Part shown: one piece after another, positions 1 through 11,500 of the stretch
Layout of the letters: every line of letters starts with the position of its first letter
Position numbering within the stretch: the first letter of the stretch is position 1
Source of the DNA: Gnetum montanum
Taxonomy: Eukaryota > Streptophyta > Gnetopsida > Gnetales > Gnetaceae
Direction of reading: 5' to 3'
Assembly: GCA_015680685.1 (NCBI GenBank)
Contig: MNCI01001868.1
Span: 132,396 to 196,395, forward strand
DNA length: 64,000 nt
Position numbers and translations under genes: made by a program
Notes under the pieces: model-generated
What the model was told of the DNA's origin: nothing
The model's input: only the letters and a program-made list of their open reading frames with translations
Database searches by the model: none

Positions 1-533
1 AAATTTTTGATTTTCTTCCTAACCCCTACACCTTCGGTAGTCATCAGTAACATATTTCTAGATCCATATCAACCATACCACAACCTAGCCAATGAGTTTA
101 CACCGAAGCAATGTATCAATTACATGATGATTCAATTACCCTTGCTAATATACGATTGTGTTGTGTGTATAGATGGCGGACATGCAAACAACGGATTGGA
201 TCTGGAGCAAACACTTGGAATGGAGCAGCGTTGAAGCAGCTATGCAAAGAGCAAGATCGATGGCGCACTTACGGATGGACAATGAAGGCCCAATCTTGGC
301 ATTGGCAGTAGCAACACTTCTTTCTCTCTCTCTTTCTCAGCTACCAACAAAGGCTTGATGTCATTGTAATAAGGTGTTCACCCTTGTTGTCATGAACACC
401 AATTTTGTCAAGTCTTGTAATAATGATCCGTTCACATGTCATCCCATTAGTTCCATTCCCCTCAATAATTCCATACCTACATGATATTATTGTAAGGAAC
501 TCGAGGACAAGTTTTCATTCAGTCATGGGGGTA
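1..533 (+). mobile_element. Element A: 3' internal end of an LTR retrotransposon, truncated by the window edge
   Basis: This stretch aligns closely with 58085-58629 of element D. Both carry the same T-rich leader, the same short ORF beginning right after an AG, the same spacer, and the polypurine tract at 520-533 just before the LTR. It is therefore the end of a second copy of the D family whose 5' part lies to the left of the window. No pol or long ORF3 sequence is present in what can be seen. Confidence 0.85.
173..358 (+). CDS. Short ORF of the A/D family (61 codons plus stop), in the place of ORF3
   Basis: The ATG directly follows TATAG, a possible splice acceptor. The product starts MADMQTTDWIWSKHLEW, has a basic middle (MQRARSMAHLRMD) and a hydrophobic C-terminal stretch (ILALAVATLLSLSLS). 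Element D has the same ORF at 58265-58465, with most residues conserved, so it is more than a chance reading frame, though two related copies are weak evidence for selection. I recognise no domain. A small membrane-associated protein is one reading; a non-coding leader that happens to be open is another. Confidence 0.4.
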   Translation: MADMQTTDWIWSKHLEWSSVEAAMQRARSMAHLRMDNEGPILALAVATLLSLSLSQLPTKA

Positions 534-1457
534 TGATGAGACGCAATATCACATGCACCGCAATATCACATCCCACGCGATATCGCGTCGTCCCCTGCGA
601 TATCACGTCGTCCCCTGCGATATCGCAGTCCGTCGCCAAATCTATAAATAAGAGGCGGCACTCCCCTCATTTCTCATCCTAGGCTAGAAGTAGCGAAACT
701 CTGGCAGTTTGATCACTCTAGAGATAGAATATTTTCCATGTGCCCACAGTATGAGTCCCTAAGTGAACGGATCTTTATTTGAGCAGCTTTGTACCTAAAC
801 GCAAGTTGTGTACGATAATAAAGACGAGCTTTGTGGATAAACCTTGTAGTGCATGGAATAGGATTTATTACATGTTATTTCTTACTTGTTATTTATTACT
901 TGCATTAGCGTGGCATGAGTACGACTTGATTACAAGCATTGACGAATGTGTACGGCTAATCAAGGAATCGGCTACTCATCGCGAGTAGTCTCTCTCACCC
1001 TTGTCTCCTAGAATGCGAGATGAGTACGACTTGATTACGAGCATCTACGAATGTGTACAGCTAGTCAAGGAATCGGCTGCCCATCACGTTTAGGCTAATT
1101 TGGTGCCTCAGTACGACCACTTCGAGCACATGCATTACGTGTGGTGATCCCAGTAACGATTAGCGTTTGGTAGCCACAGTTGCATAGTTCAGGGTGTGTA
1201 CGGTAAGTGGGAATGGATGTTGACGCTAGTTAATTTAGACTTAGTCCTTAGTTAGAGTTAACAAGTTTCTCAACGCTTTGCTCGGACTTACTTAACCATA
1301 CACCGTGACAACAACAAGTAAGTCTGGGAAGACAATGAATGATTAACCCCAAGTGTTCCATGGGGCGTTTAGGCATTTAGTCTGCGGAGTTCGACCAGAT
1401 CGCACATGCTACGCTCGTTTCGTATGGTTGAGTGTAGGGGTACCTCGCCACTCATCA
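534..1457 (+). repeat. Element A 3' LTR (924 bp)
   Basis: It starts TGATGAG right after the polypurine tract and ends CTCATCA. U3 (about 534-640) is a run of GATATC-centred CpG palindromes. TATAAATA lies at 643-650. The R/U5 part holds two tandem copies (about 913-985 and 1019-1091) of a hairpin-forming motif. It matches both LTRs of element D along its length. The bases after it are CCCAT; the matching left target duplication is outside the window. Confidence 0.9.
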
Positions 1458-4400
1458 CCCATTAATCATTAGTTAGAGAGGTAGCGGATATGCCATAAGC
1501 AAATAAATACACAACCAAACCAATGAGACACACACATTTCCACAAGTACACACACGATACTAATTCCCTGAGAGAGCTAGGATGTGTTCCTACTTTAATG
1601 CACCTAGCCTTAAGCCTTATTCCAAAAAAAAAAAAAAGGCAGTGGTATAAGCCAAGGAGGCAAAGCATCCCCAACAAGCCTACATATCCTTATGATGAGG
1701 TTCACAAAGGAATCACGTCCATGTAGTTTTATTGGTAATGGTTAAATAGCATGGAAACAAATAGGATCTCCACACTCCTCTAACCCTTGTTCTAAAGGAT
1801 AACAATCTTTGATCCACCAATAAGGCATGTTTTCCTACATCTAGTAAGAATGCCTACATATATGCATGTGATGGGAGGCATATTAATGATCAATTTTAGT
1901 TAGCAGTAGTTGAATGTTGTTGTTTTATTTCATGATTTGTAGTTGTAAGCTAGTGCCCACAACATGTGTCTAAGTTATTTGAAGTCTTTATTCAAATGGC
2001 TATGTCTCGATGTACCCATGAACAATAATATAGAGAGAGATTGATTTTTTCATATTGTAGCACTGACTTAAAATAGATTTGCATTGTTTGCATTTTACTT
2101 TTATTTACAATTTGATGGTTAATTTTATATAAGGTTTACATTTACATTTATCATTGAACTAATAAAAGTGGAATGAGTACGCTAAGACCTCAAGCACTAA
2201 CTACGGTTAACTTTGGTTGTCCAATAACAAGTTGACTTGGTATGCCCACTAGTGAACTAGCTTGGTTACCCAATAATTAATATGTAAATCTAGGAGTATG
2301 ATAATAGGTTGATAGCAAGAATACTCATCACACTTAAGATTGGACTTTTACTTGCACTATTAGTTAGCTTTAGTTTAAAATTTATTCATTTTTAGTATTT
2401 TACTATTTTAGTAAAATCAACCAAACAATATCATGATTATCTTTTACAAACGTGATATGAAAAACAACCACTTGCAATCAACCAACTCTACTCTTAGATA
2501 TTTAGCCTATTCCTTCCATAGATTACAACAAGGTCCACACATATGCTCATAGACCTATATAGTTGAGACATACTCACCACTCACTAATACTGTTTTTCCT
2601 ACCACGTATAATATAACATTGGACCCATGTTTAAGATTTTTTACGTACTTAATCGATAATAAAGTTGTTTCTAATGCTAATAGCTATGATTTAAACTTGT
2701 AATTGATACAATTGGATGATGTTTCAAATAGCACTAATGATTTAACAAAGTTGCTTAGAGGATAGCTCAACTTCTTGGACTTAATGAAATTAGTAAGTTG
2801 TATGTGAGCAAGCATTTAAGATAAACTAATCCATTCAATATGTATGATTCATCTTTAAATACCAATTTAATTTTAAATTAAATATATTATTTCAAAAATG
2901 CTTCAATTAGTTTCTATGTTTATAATGGAAGAATTTGAAAATATAATTAAAATGGTAAGAAAAACGCCACAAAATGCCATTGAATATGCTACTAAAATGA
3001 TAATTTAATTACTAAGAGTATTACTTTGGCAACCAACAAATTACACATTTGAATCATTATTAATTCAATGTGTTTTTTCAACTTCATACTTACCCTTATA
3101 AGTATGATTTTAAATTTTAAATTGCTATCATATCACAAAGGTTAACATTCAATTGCAAGGATTGTTAGATAATATTTTAAAATAAAATAAAAAACAAAAA
3201 ACCCTTTAGTAAGGATTTTTTCTAATAATTAAGAGGTTATGCCTAAAACAACACTGTAAAGCCTGTGTCCTTAAGGTGTTGGTACCCATCTTTAAACCCA
3301 ATATCTTTTAATGCAAAGCAATATAACATAACCAAATGTACAATGGTTACCTAAAATATGATAAATAAGTTTTTTTAAAAAATTGTTAAAAAGCAAAATT
3401 GAAAAAATGTGTAAAGCATAATTAGAAACCATGCCCAAGTGAGGGAGAAGGTCATCCAAATGTAGTGTATTGCTCCAAGTTGCAATGAGCAACCAAACTT
3501 TCCAATCTATACTGAAACACTAAATTCAATAAAGCATCAAATTTAGATTCTCAACCAAATATGCCTTTCATGTAAAAACTCATTGCAAAATTCACCTCAC
3601 ATTCAAAGAACCTTGTTGCCAATGTTTTCAAGATTAGAACACATTGTATAAATCATAGTTTTCAATTCGGATTTGGCATATCTATTCATCAATCCTATTG
3701 ATTCGTGATTCAGGAATAATTCATAAATAAATTAAAAAATTTGACAATTATTTATGAAGCTTAAATTAATTATTATATAAATATATTTTCAAAATAAAAT
3801 AACTAAAACCTAACAAATTATAGTAATCCTAAAATATTAAATAAAATGCTTGGATAAACAAATGTTAATTGTTCTAATGCTAGCCGTTGAGCATGGAGCG
3901 TTTCACAATCTAGTTCAAATTATTTCCACCCAAAAATAAAGTATCTTATAACGTAGTAGTCCTAGCTATAACGCAAGGTGATATTACGAGCGACAAAAGT
4001 ATTCTCCTTTTTAATCATATGAAGAGATTATCAAAACATCAAAGCAGTTAATAATGAAACCCTGTCAATACCGACAATACGGTTTTCCTAGCAACCTGAA
4101 GAATATTGGGAATCTTAGCCTCATTCCAACAGGAATTTAGTCATAGTAAAAAACTGAATCACCAATATAAGACATGCAAAACTGATCAGGATTAGCTTCA
4201 TCAAAAACAGTCATACTCGTAATCTAAAGTAGTTTAAAATACTTTCAAGCAGTGAACATGCATGCTTGGACGATCAGTATGCTCCGCCTTTTTAATATAC
4301 TTTGTTTTCCTATATTCAAACCTCGACCAAAACAAGGCATTTACCGAAAAAAAAAAAGGGGGCATTCTGATCAAAACCCACTGAAAAAATTTGTTGCCTA

Positions 4401-5523
4401 TGCATGCCGGCGGGAAAATATTCTATGCCCAGGCATGCTATGAGACCGAAACCTTTGAAGAGAATAAATGTATAATCACCGAAACGAAAACAGAAATTGG
4501 CGTGAAAACCATGTAAAAAACAGACACAGGTGCTGTCACCCAAGCAAAGCGATGGAATAACTGAATAATTATTATGCAGCACCTCATGTATTCCGCGAAT
4601 ATTCACAGAACTGACAAATATTCGCCGAATTTTAAACCACTAATATAAACCAATTGATTTTTTAACTCCTAATCAAAATAAAGCTGCCTTTGAGCATGGT
4701 AAATCACCATTATTTACAACTGAATGGATTTAATGACATTCACCGAAACCTTTCTTACATCCTCTAAACCATACCACTTTCATGATTCCTTTTGTCAGTT
4801 TGTCCTGAACGTTCATTGCAATTGAGCTTGTTCCTGTGGGTTTCCAAGTCAAAACTCTAATCACTGTCTCTAGTCGTACCAACGTATACTAATCCATTAA
4901 AATAAGCTATGAATTCACAATAATTTTTCATAGCCAGCTGTCTACCTTAAGCTTTAGTCCCTAACAATACTTTTACCAACACCAAATCATTAATGTTATT
5001 TGCAAGGCTCCCACTGAAATTCCTGAATTCTCATGCAATTTCTAAGCACCGTACATTATATCAGTAGAAAATGATCTGTCTTTTTGTTAAAAGTATATTT
5101 TTCATACTTTTAGTAGTAGGCATGCACACCATGTCATTACCTATTTGAAGCCTTTTTCGAAAAACGTTTCAACATGGTTTTAAAATAGACACTTAATGCT
5201 GTGGATCACATTTATATCTTAACAATGCCGTAGAAGCATGCAATGCCTATATAAAAATTTTCAATGATCTGGAAAATAAAATTCCAGCAAAATGGCAACA
5301 ATTTTACAATTAATGAAGGCCAACACCCTGCTGCAAGAGACATCAGATGGCATGAACACAAGAATATCATCAGTTGCAGCAGCATTTCTAGGGGCCACTT
5401 TGTCAGGCAATGGCGACTCTTGTCGCAGTTATGAAGAAAATTCTGGACGTTGCAACGACGTCAGCCTTTTATCAACAAAGTACTCTAAAGCAAAGTGCTA
5501 TATATACATCTTGTCTATCCACT
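1458..5523. other. 3' flank of ALB3: AT-rich, no gene seen
   Basis: I find no convincing coding region here. The part next to 5523 should include the ALB3 3' UTR, but I cannot fix the poly(A) site. A 14-A run at about 1623-1636 could be the tail of a retroposed sequence. The only other structure I could identify is the decayed LTR at about 2150-2590. Confidence 0.5.
2150..2590 (+). repeat. Decayed LTR relic of the A-E superfamily
   Basis: Landmarks of the element C LTR occur here in order and in the opposite orientation to C. GGAATGAGTAC is at about 2171, then ACTTGGTA...CCCA, then ATACTCATCACACTTA at about 2320, and a degenerate end TACTCACCACTCACTAAT at about 2570-2587. Matching is patchy, so this is a very old copy. 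Limits are approximate. Confidence 0.35.
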
Positions 5524-5592
5524 CTACTTCCTGGCGGATAAATCTGAGCTTTCTACAGTATGATTACTAGGACCAACTTCATCAGACGTTTC
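5524..5592 (-). CDS. ALB3: ALB3 exon 11, proposed last exon (residues 458-479 and stop)
   Basis: Acceptor TATGCAG|GAAACG, phase 0, then ETSDEVGPSNHTVESSDLSARK and a TAG stop at 5524-5526. Phase and composition (acidic, Ser-rich) suit the exon 10 tail, and no other candidate between 5.5 and 7.5 kb looked as good. Homology cannot confirm it because this tail is poorly conserved. It lacks the basic cluster that ends angiosperm ALB3. Confidence 0.6.
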   Translation of the reverse strand, partial: ETSDEVGPSNHTVESSDLSARK

Positions 5593-8500
5593 CTGCATAT
5601 ACACAAATGCTAAGTAAGCTGACTGATATCCTCTTATTGCATTTACAATGTCGTCTACAAAGCACCGATTTCATGGCTGACAAATTATTATAATGTTAGT
5701 AGAATCATTGGATATGACAGCGAACTAATCTATTTGCATACTGTTGCTGAATATCCTTTATACCATTCACAGCAAGTTAAATCAGAATGTAAATTGCCAA
5801 ATGAAAACAAGGTAGCTTAAAATCTGACAATTACAAGCAGCAACAAAGAAACCAAAAAAGGGATCAACCATGTTGCAAACACGCATCGCGCAGAATATGT
5901 CTGGAAGTATCGTACAACAATGCGATTAGCACTCCATGATTAGTTTATTTGTTAAGGCTTTGTGGCTTACATCCAACTGGTTCAATTCCAATGAGGATGC
6001 TAAGGTATAATGCATTCTATGAACTAAAGAGTCATTGCCCAGAGGCTCAATGCTCATCCTGCAAAGCAAGGGCCTAGGAAGGTCAGTACATGAATGAAAG
6101 CTTAACCTCTTTTTGAGTGGCTGCACCCAAACTCAAACCTAGGTCTTACCACCTGATAAACAAGCACCTTACTGTCCCTGTATAAGGCATTCTGTAAACT
6201 ATCAGGAAATATTTAGGTTCAGACACTACCCCTAAAAGTATCAATCAAATATTCAGTCTTACACTGCCCCTCCATGCTCTAAGAAAAACATTCTAACAAA
6301 GCAACATAATAATATTAAAGGCGCAAACTGAGGGGCTCCTCCTTTAAATGATCAAGGGTATATTATTTTGAATTGAACTTTAACCTCAAAAAGATCACAA
6401 AATTGCATTAGCCACAAACTAAACAATGGTTGAATGCAACTTCCTAAAGAAGAATGTACATGTAGGCTATGCAGGTCATGAGATCTGCCCTCAGAGACAA
6501 ATACAATATTGTAAAAAAACGTCTATTGAATTCTTTTTTTGTTTCATCCAGTGTTAGTTGGCTAGTCGATATTTAACTTTCATGAAATAAATGTAATGCT
6601 TGTCCAAGTGGGTCTTCAGACTAATTAAAACACAGCCACAATTTCAATTTCAGTTTCATTATTTGAAAACAAAATTGAAGTACAAAATCCTTGCATTTTC
6701 ATGGTTGGACCAAACAAATTTTGATGCCTAACAATTAAAGGAACATCGTTTCAGTTTATGTGCATGGGCCATTGGCCAGTTCACTAGCACACAGCTTTGT
6801 ACTCGAAGGAACTGGGTTCAAAGCCCAGTACCGGCATCTCTTTGTACCCTTGAACTTGCTATGCCGCAAGCGTATAAGGCAAACTTCACCTGACCTTATC
6901 CTCAAAAAAACATCATTTCAGTATGCAAAATCTATACTGCAAATTCATCCTCAAAAATACCACCTCATGTAATCAAACTGTTATTCATCTAGCTGGCAGA
7001 ATTCTGATCACACACCTAAATATACATCAAGATTTTTAATAAACATGCTAAAATTTGTGTACGGTAGATACTGGTCTAGAATAGGTTTCCCATGGAATAT
7101 AGCATCACAGCCTCAAGCACAGCTTTGTGGAACAGATTAAAGCCATACCAAGTACGGAACGTACAAAAATCAATGACAAGGCGACAGGCGACCCAAATTT
7201 TGGGAATTAGAAACTGGTTAATTTTACTTTAACCTGAAACTGATAATCAGTAGCCATACACTTAACACACTAGTCGCTAGGTTTCATGATTTAGACAGTA
7301 AATATAAGAAGTTTGTATAACCGAACCAATATTCAACTTCGGGGTCCTTGGTGTGAAATTAAAACCCAAATAATAGTAGAGAAACTTCATTGACAAAGCA
7401 ATCAAGTACAAAAAATCAGACACATAAAACAATATTAAAAAATAACAAGAAATCAGAAAATCATATGCATGATTAAAATAGCCTAGCGGGTATAAAGTAT
7501 GTCAATTGATAACATTGAGATACTAGTCCTCAGAAAATCCTTGAAAGCTCAATAAAAGATGTGCAGATACATACAGAATTTTGTCGATTGGAGTCTGTTA
7601 TTATCTTGTTCTTATTTTCAGCAACTGTGTTATGTTGATAACCATTGACACCCATAGAATTGGCTTCACTGGACTGACTCCCACTTTCTGTGTTTTTTGA
7701 ATGGTCAGGGTCTGTTCTATTTCCAACCATCGGAGATTGTTCTCCTATCTTTTGCGTTGCTGCTGCTTCTCGCTCTTTCTTCCTTCTGGCCTCTTCTGCC
7801 ATTATCTGCTTAAATCTGCAAATGTATGACATAAACATTAGTACGTGTTAACACAACATTTTAAAAAGCTTGTCACAAAGATACAAATATTCTGTTGAAT
7901 ACGAATAAGCTGTTTACCTTTCACCACGACGTGGCTCCTTAACATCAGTTTTTGGCTTTGGAGAAACTGGCAAGTTTGCTTGAATATCTATTATGTTCTT
8001 AGTAGATTCAAGATTCTGAAGAGGAGGCGGCTTTACATTACGATGTTTCCTAAACCATAGTTGTTGTGTGGTACTGAGGATATTGTTTGTTAACCTGAAT
8101 GGTGGGAACAGTAGTTAAGCTTTAAATTAAAAGCATATGTGCTTGTACAGAATCATGCTTATGTAAATTTAATCACATATAAAAAAGCATACTCGGTGTT
8201 TTGCTTTTCTTTACACAACAACTAAAACATATACAATGTCTGCTGTTCACTGCAATCTCGCAACCTTAATAAGCATGTCAAACAAAAGAACAGGAACTAG
8301 CCTTATCTAATCATACCAGGAAAATAGTTGTTTATAGCTAAATCTTTCTTATTCTTAACATTATTTTTAAAGAAATGTAAACAGTTCAAACTAATTCATA
8401 ATAACCTAACACTGAACTGCTTTATTAAATCCATGGGTAGAACCTAGGGATACACTGGACAGTTCAATTTCAACCATTATGTTTTTCACAATACCTGATT

Positions 8501-11500
8501 TCTTGGCAAAACCAGCAAGGCTTGAACCTGAGACTTGTAGGATGCAAGTCACAAGCCTTCACAGGAGGCCACACCTCGTTACATACCTATTATGGATTCA
8601 TTTCTAGTCTACTAAACTACCAGATATTATATAAAACAGGACAAAACAACTTCACAAAAATTCACTAAAAACTTGTTCCAGGAATATTTGTATGTTTTTT
8701 TATATTAGATTCTAGGTTTTCTTGTATGCTTGATGACATAGTATCAAAACAAACGTCAAGCCACATCAAAGGCTCTTACTTGTGCAATGAATTGAGATAC
8801 TTTCACTTTGCTACAACTCAAGGCTTGAATCTGTGCCAGCTGAAACAAAGAGAGGAGAGCTCTTCAAGATATTTGCACCCACGATAGCTTCATGCCTTCA
8901 TCATTCAGCAGCTCATGAAGAAGTGGACTGATTCATTAACATCCTATGTAGGCAACCAAATCTGACTTAGTTACATAAATATTTGTTCCTATCCGCAATG
9001 TTGCATGCTCCCAGTGCTGCAGCCTTGAAGCAATAACTTAAACACGTGATCCTAAAATACCGATCCTACTACCAAGCTTAAAGTCAGTTTGATACTTTGA
9101 TTGGTCAAGGAAGAAAAGAAGAAAAGTTTTTTAAAAAGGAAACTCCAGCTGTTTGTTTTCCTGAAAGTTTTTGAGATATGCACCAAAATGCTGAAAAATT
9201 AAAAAGGCCGATACGTATTTTTAACCGTATGTCAACCTACTTAAAGCTTCACGCTCTCGAAGAGATTTGAGAAGATTTAATTAGGAAAAAGAAATCACAC
9301 AAAGATTGCGATAACCAGAAAATTCCTTTGATAACGCAACAGAGTCTAGAGATCCAAATCACAAAGAAAATTTTAATTTCTTTTAACAATATCATTATAT
9401 CTAATTAAAAGTTAACCTGTCATAGATATAACCAGAAAACTCAGAAGTTCATTATGGTACAAATTAAATGAAATATTGCCCAATTATCTTTCCATCTGAA
9501 ATTTTATAATTTAATAACACATGTATCAAAGAAAATAAATTGTGGTGTACATTATTATTCTTAACAATCACTTTCTTTAACTGTTAGATTTTCCTTGGAA
9601 ACTTTTTTAACTTACCAATAAAGACTTAACCCTGAAGGCACTGAAAGAGCGAAATACCCAATCATAAGTGGAAGAAATTTTAATATAGCTTGACTCTGTT
9701 TCTGGCTTGGATCATTTGCCTGTACAAGATATTGTTAAAAAAAAAATATCAATGTTGGAAAACTGATATTAGGCTTAACGTTAAGCTCAAAATTCCACAA
9801 CTAACATACTTAAGATATAAACTATATAGTGTGTCACTATAATAGACCCTATCCAATAACAGAAAATACAAGACTTCCACAAGAATATTATGCAAATGCT
9901 TTATAAACAGGACAAATGCATGCTCTCAACGACAGAATGGCCATAAACGCTGAGCATCGGGACCACTTCACTCCATATTACCAGAAACACGACAATAATA
10001 AGTAGGGTGAGGTTCACAGAAACAGTAAGGTGCAAAGGCATGAATACAGATTGAAGATGAAATGTGTTTCAGATATCGTCAACAGTTTTGACAGCAACAA
10101 CCATGGCAGAAGCCAGGGGTAGGGCTTAGGCATCATTTTCAGAATTAGACTAATATATTAAGGCAGCAGGGAAATTAAACTTTTGGCCTAGACCGTGTTC
10201 ATGCAAATGACAAAAAGATATCTCAAAAGACAAAAAAGAAAAGGATCAAATATGATTATGAAGCTACATTTATCGTGTTTTGTTCTTTTGGAATTTCCTG
10301 GATAAGTGTTTAAAATAGGCAAGGATCAGTTGTTACCTAGGTAACTAGGAACTGCCTATCCTTTGTGCTGAACTTGAAATTGCATGGCCTACATTTTACT
10401 ATCATGCGTTGCCTGCAGCTGGGGCACATGATGAATTTGCTTCATTTTTTAACTGGATACACTGTGCCAGCGTCGGCAGGGAAGACATCCGGGGTTACTT
10501 TTGGCACTTTGGAAGGAGGCAAGGTTGCCTCATTACACACTGGGGGGTACCCCTATTAGGGTGGTGTACAGTCTGCAGAGGACACAAAGTGAGCCGCTGG
10601 TGGTAGTGCAATTGTCAAGTGACTTAGAGGAGGGGGGTATGGTGAAGTCAGGCCTTCAGGCTCAGGTTCAGGTTCCGTTTCTGGAGGTGCCTGTGGCATC
10701 ATTGCCACAAGGGATGGTGGACGTCAAGTCAAGTCTTCGTGCAGTGGCACAGGTATTGGGGAAGCATCTGGGTCAAAATCTCTGCGAATGGGGGCTCTGT
10801 TGGCCAAGGCTGCTGAGAAGGCAACGAGGGAGGAAAGGAGCCATTGGGAGAGCAGCTGGACGAAACGAGAGGAGACTTTCCAGAAGTAGCTGGAGGAGAC
10901 TGAATGACAGTTTCTGGACACAACGAGAAAGGAGGGCTGAAGACAGGATTTGGAGAAAGTGGCAGCACATGAGTTGCTGGAGGCGGAGCTAAGGGCAGCT
11001 ATTAGAGCCCAGCTTCAGGAGGAGGCCCAGGAGCAAGAAAGGCAGGAACGTAGGGAAAGGGAGGAGTAGAAGGAGGCACAGATACAGAGAAGGCTGGACG
11101 CTGCACATGAGAACAACACGCATATGTGGCTGTGGCAAGGGTGCTGCACTTATGTCATATTGAATATTAGGAAGAATGCACCTTGGAGCACACTTCGCTA
11201 ACATATTCAATGCCAAGGACGCAAGTGCACGTAGATAGGGTGGGGGATCTGGAAGTTTGTGCTAGAATAGAGGCCACCTTCAAAAATTTTCAGGAGGCCG
11301 CTGCTTTTGTTGACTCAGAGAGGCACCAGGTGGTGCTAGATGCAGTGCATTGTCAATAGCGGCGGTCTGTGCTTGTACTTGCCTCCTTTTACAACTATAG
11401 TATTGATGGATGTTAGGGTTGGTTCCCTTTTTGGCGGGGTTTTTTTGTCTTTGTTAAGTTTGCATCAACTTGTATGGAGCAGGTTTTTTGTTGGGATACC

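Noticed and set aside
533-660. CRISPR-like or satellite array from the repeated GATATC units in U3
   Set aside because: The units are short palindromic promoter-type repeats confined to LTR U3, at the same place in each LTR, in a plant genome.
4316-4606. 96-codon minus-strand frame downstream of ALB3
   Set aside because: It could fall in the ALB3 3' flank, is low-complexity in places and matches nothing I know. Chance open frame is more likely.
5292-5570. 92-codon plus-strand frame starting MATILQLMKANTLL
   Set aside because: It lies opposite the proposed last ALB3 exon and 3' UTR, has no recognisable domain and no splice or promoter context.
10501-10992. 163-codon frame in ALB3 intron 7
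   Set aside because: It is the wrong frame of the GC-rich relic; the neighbouring frame gives the more protein-like coiled coil.
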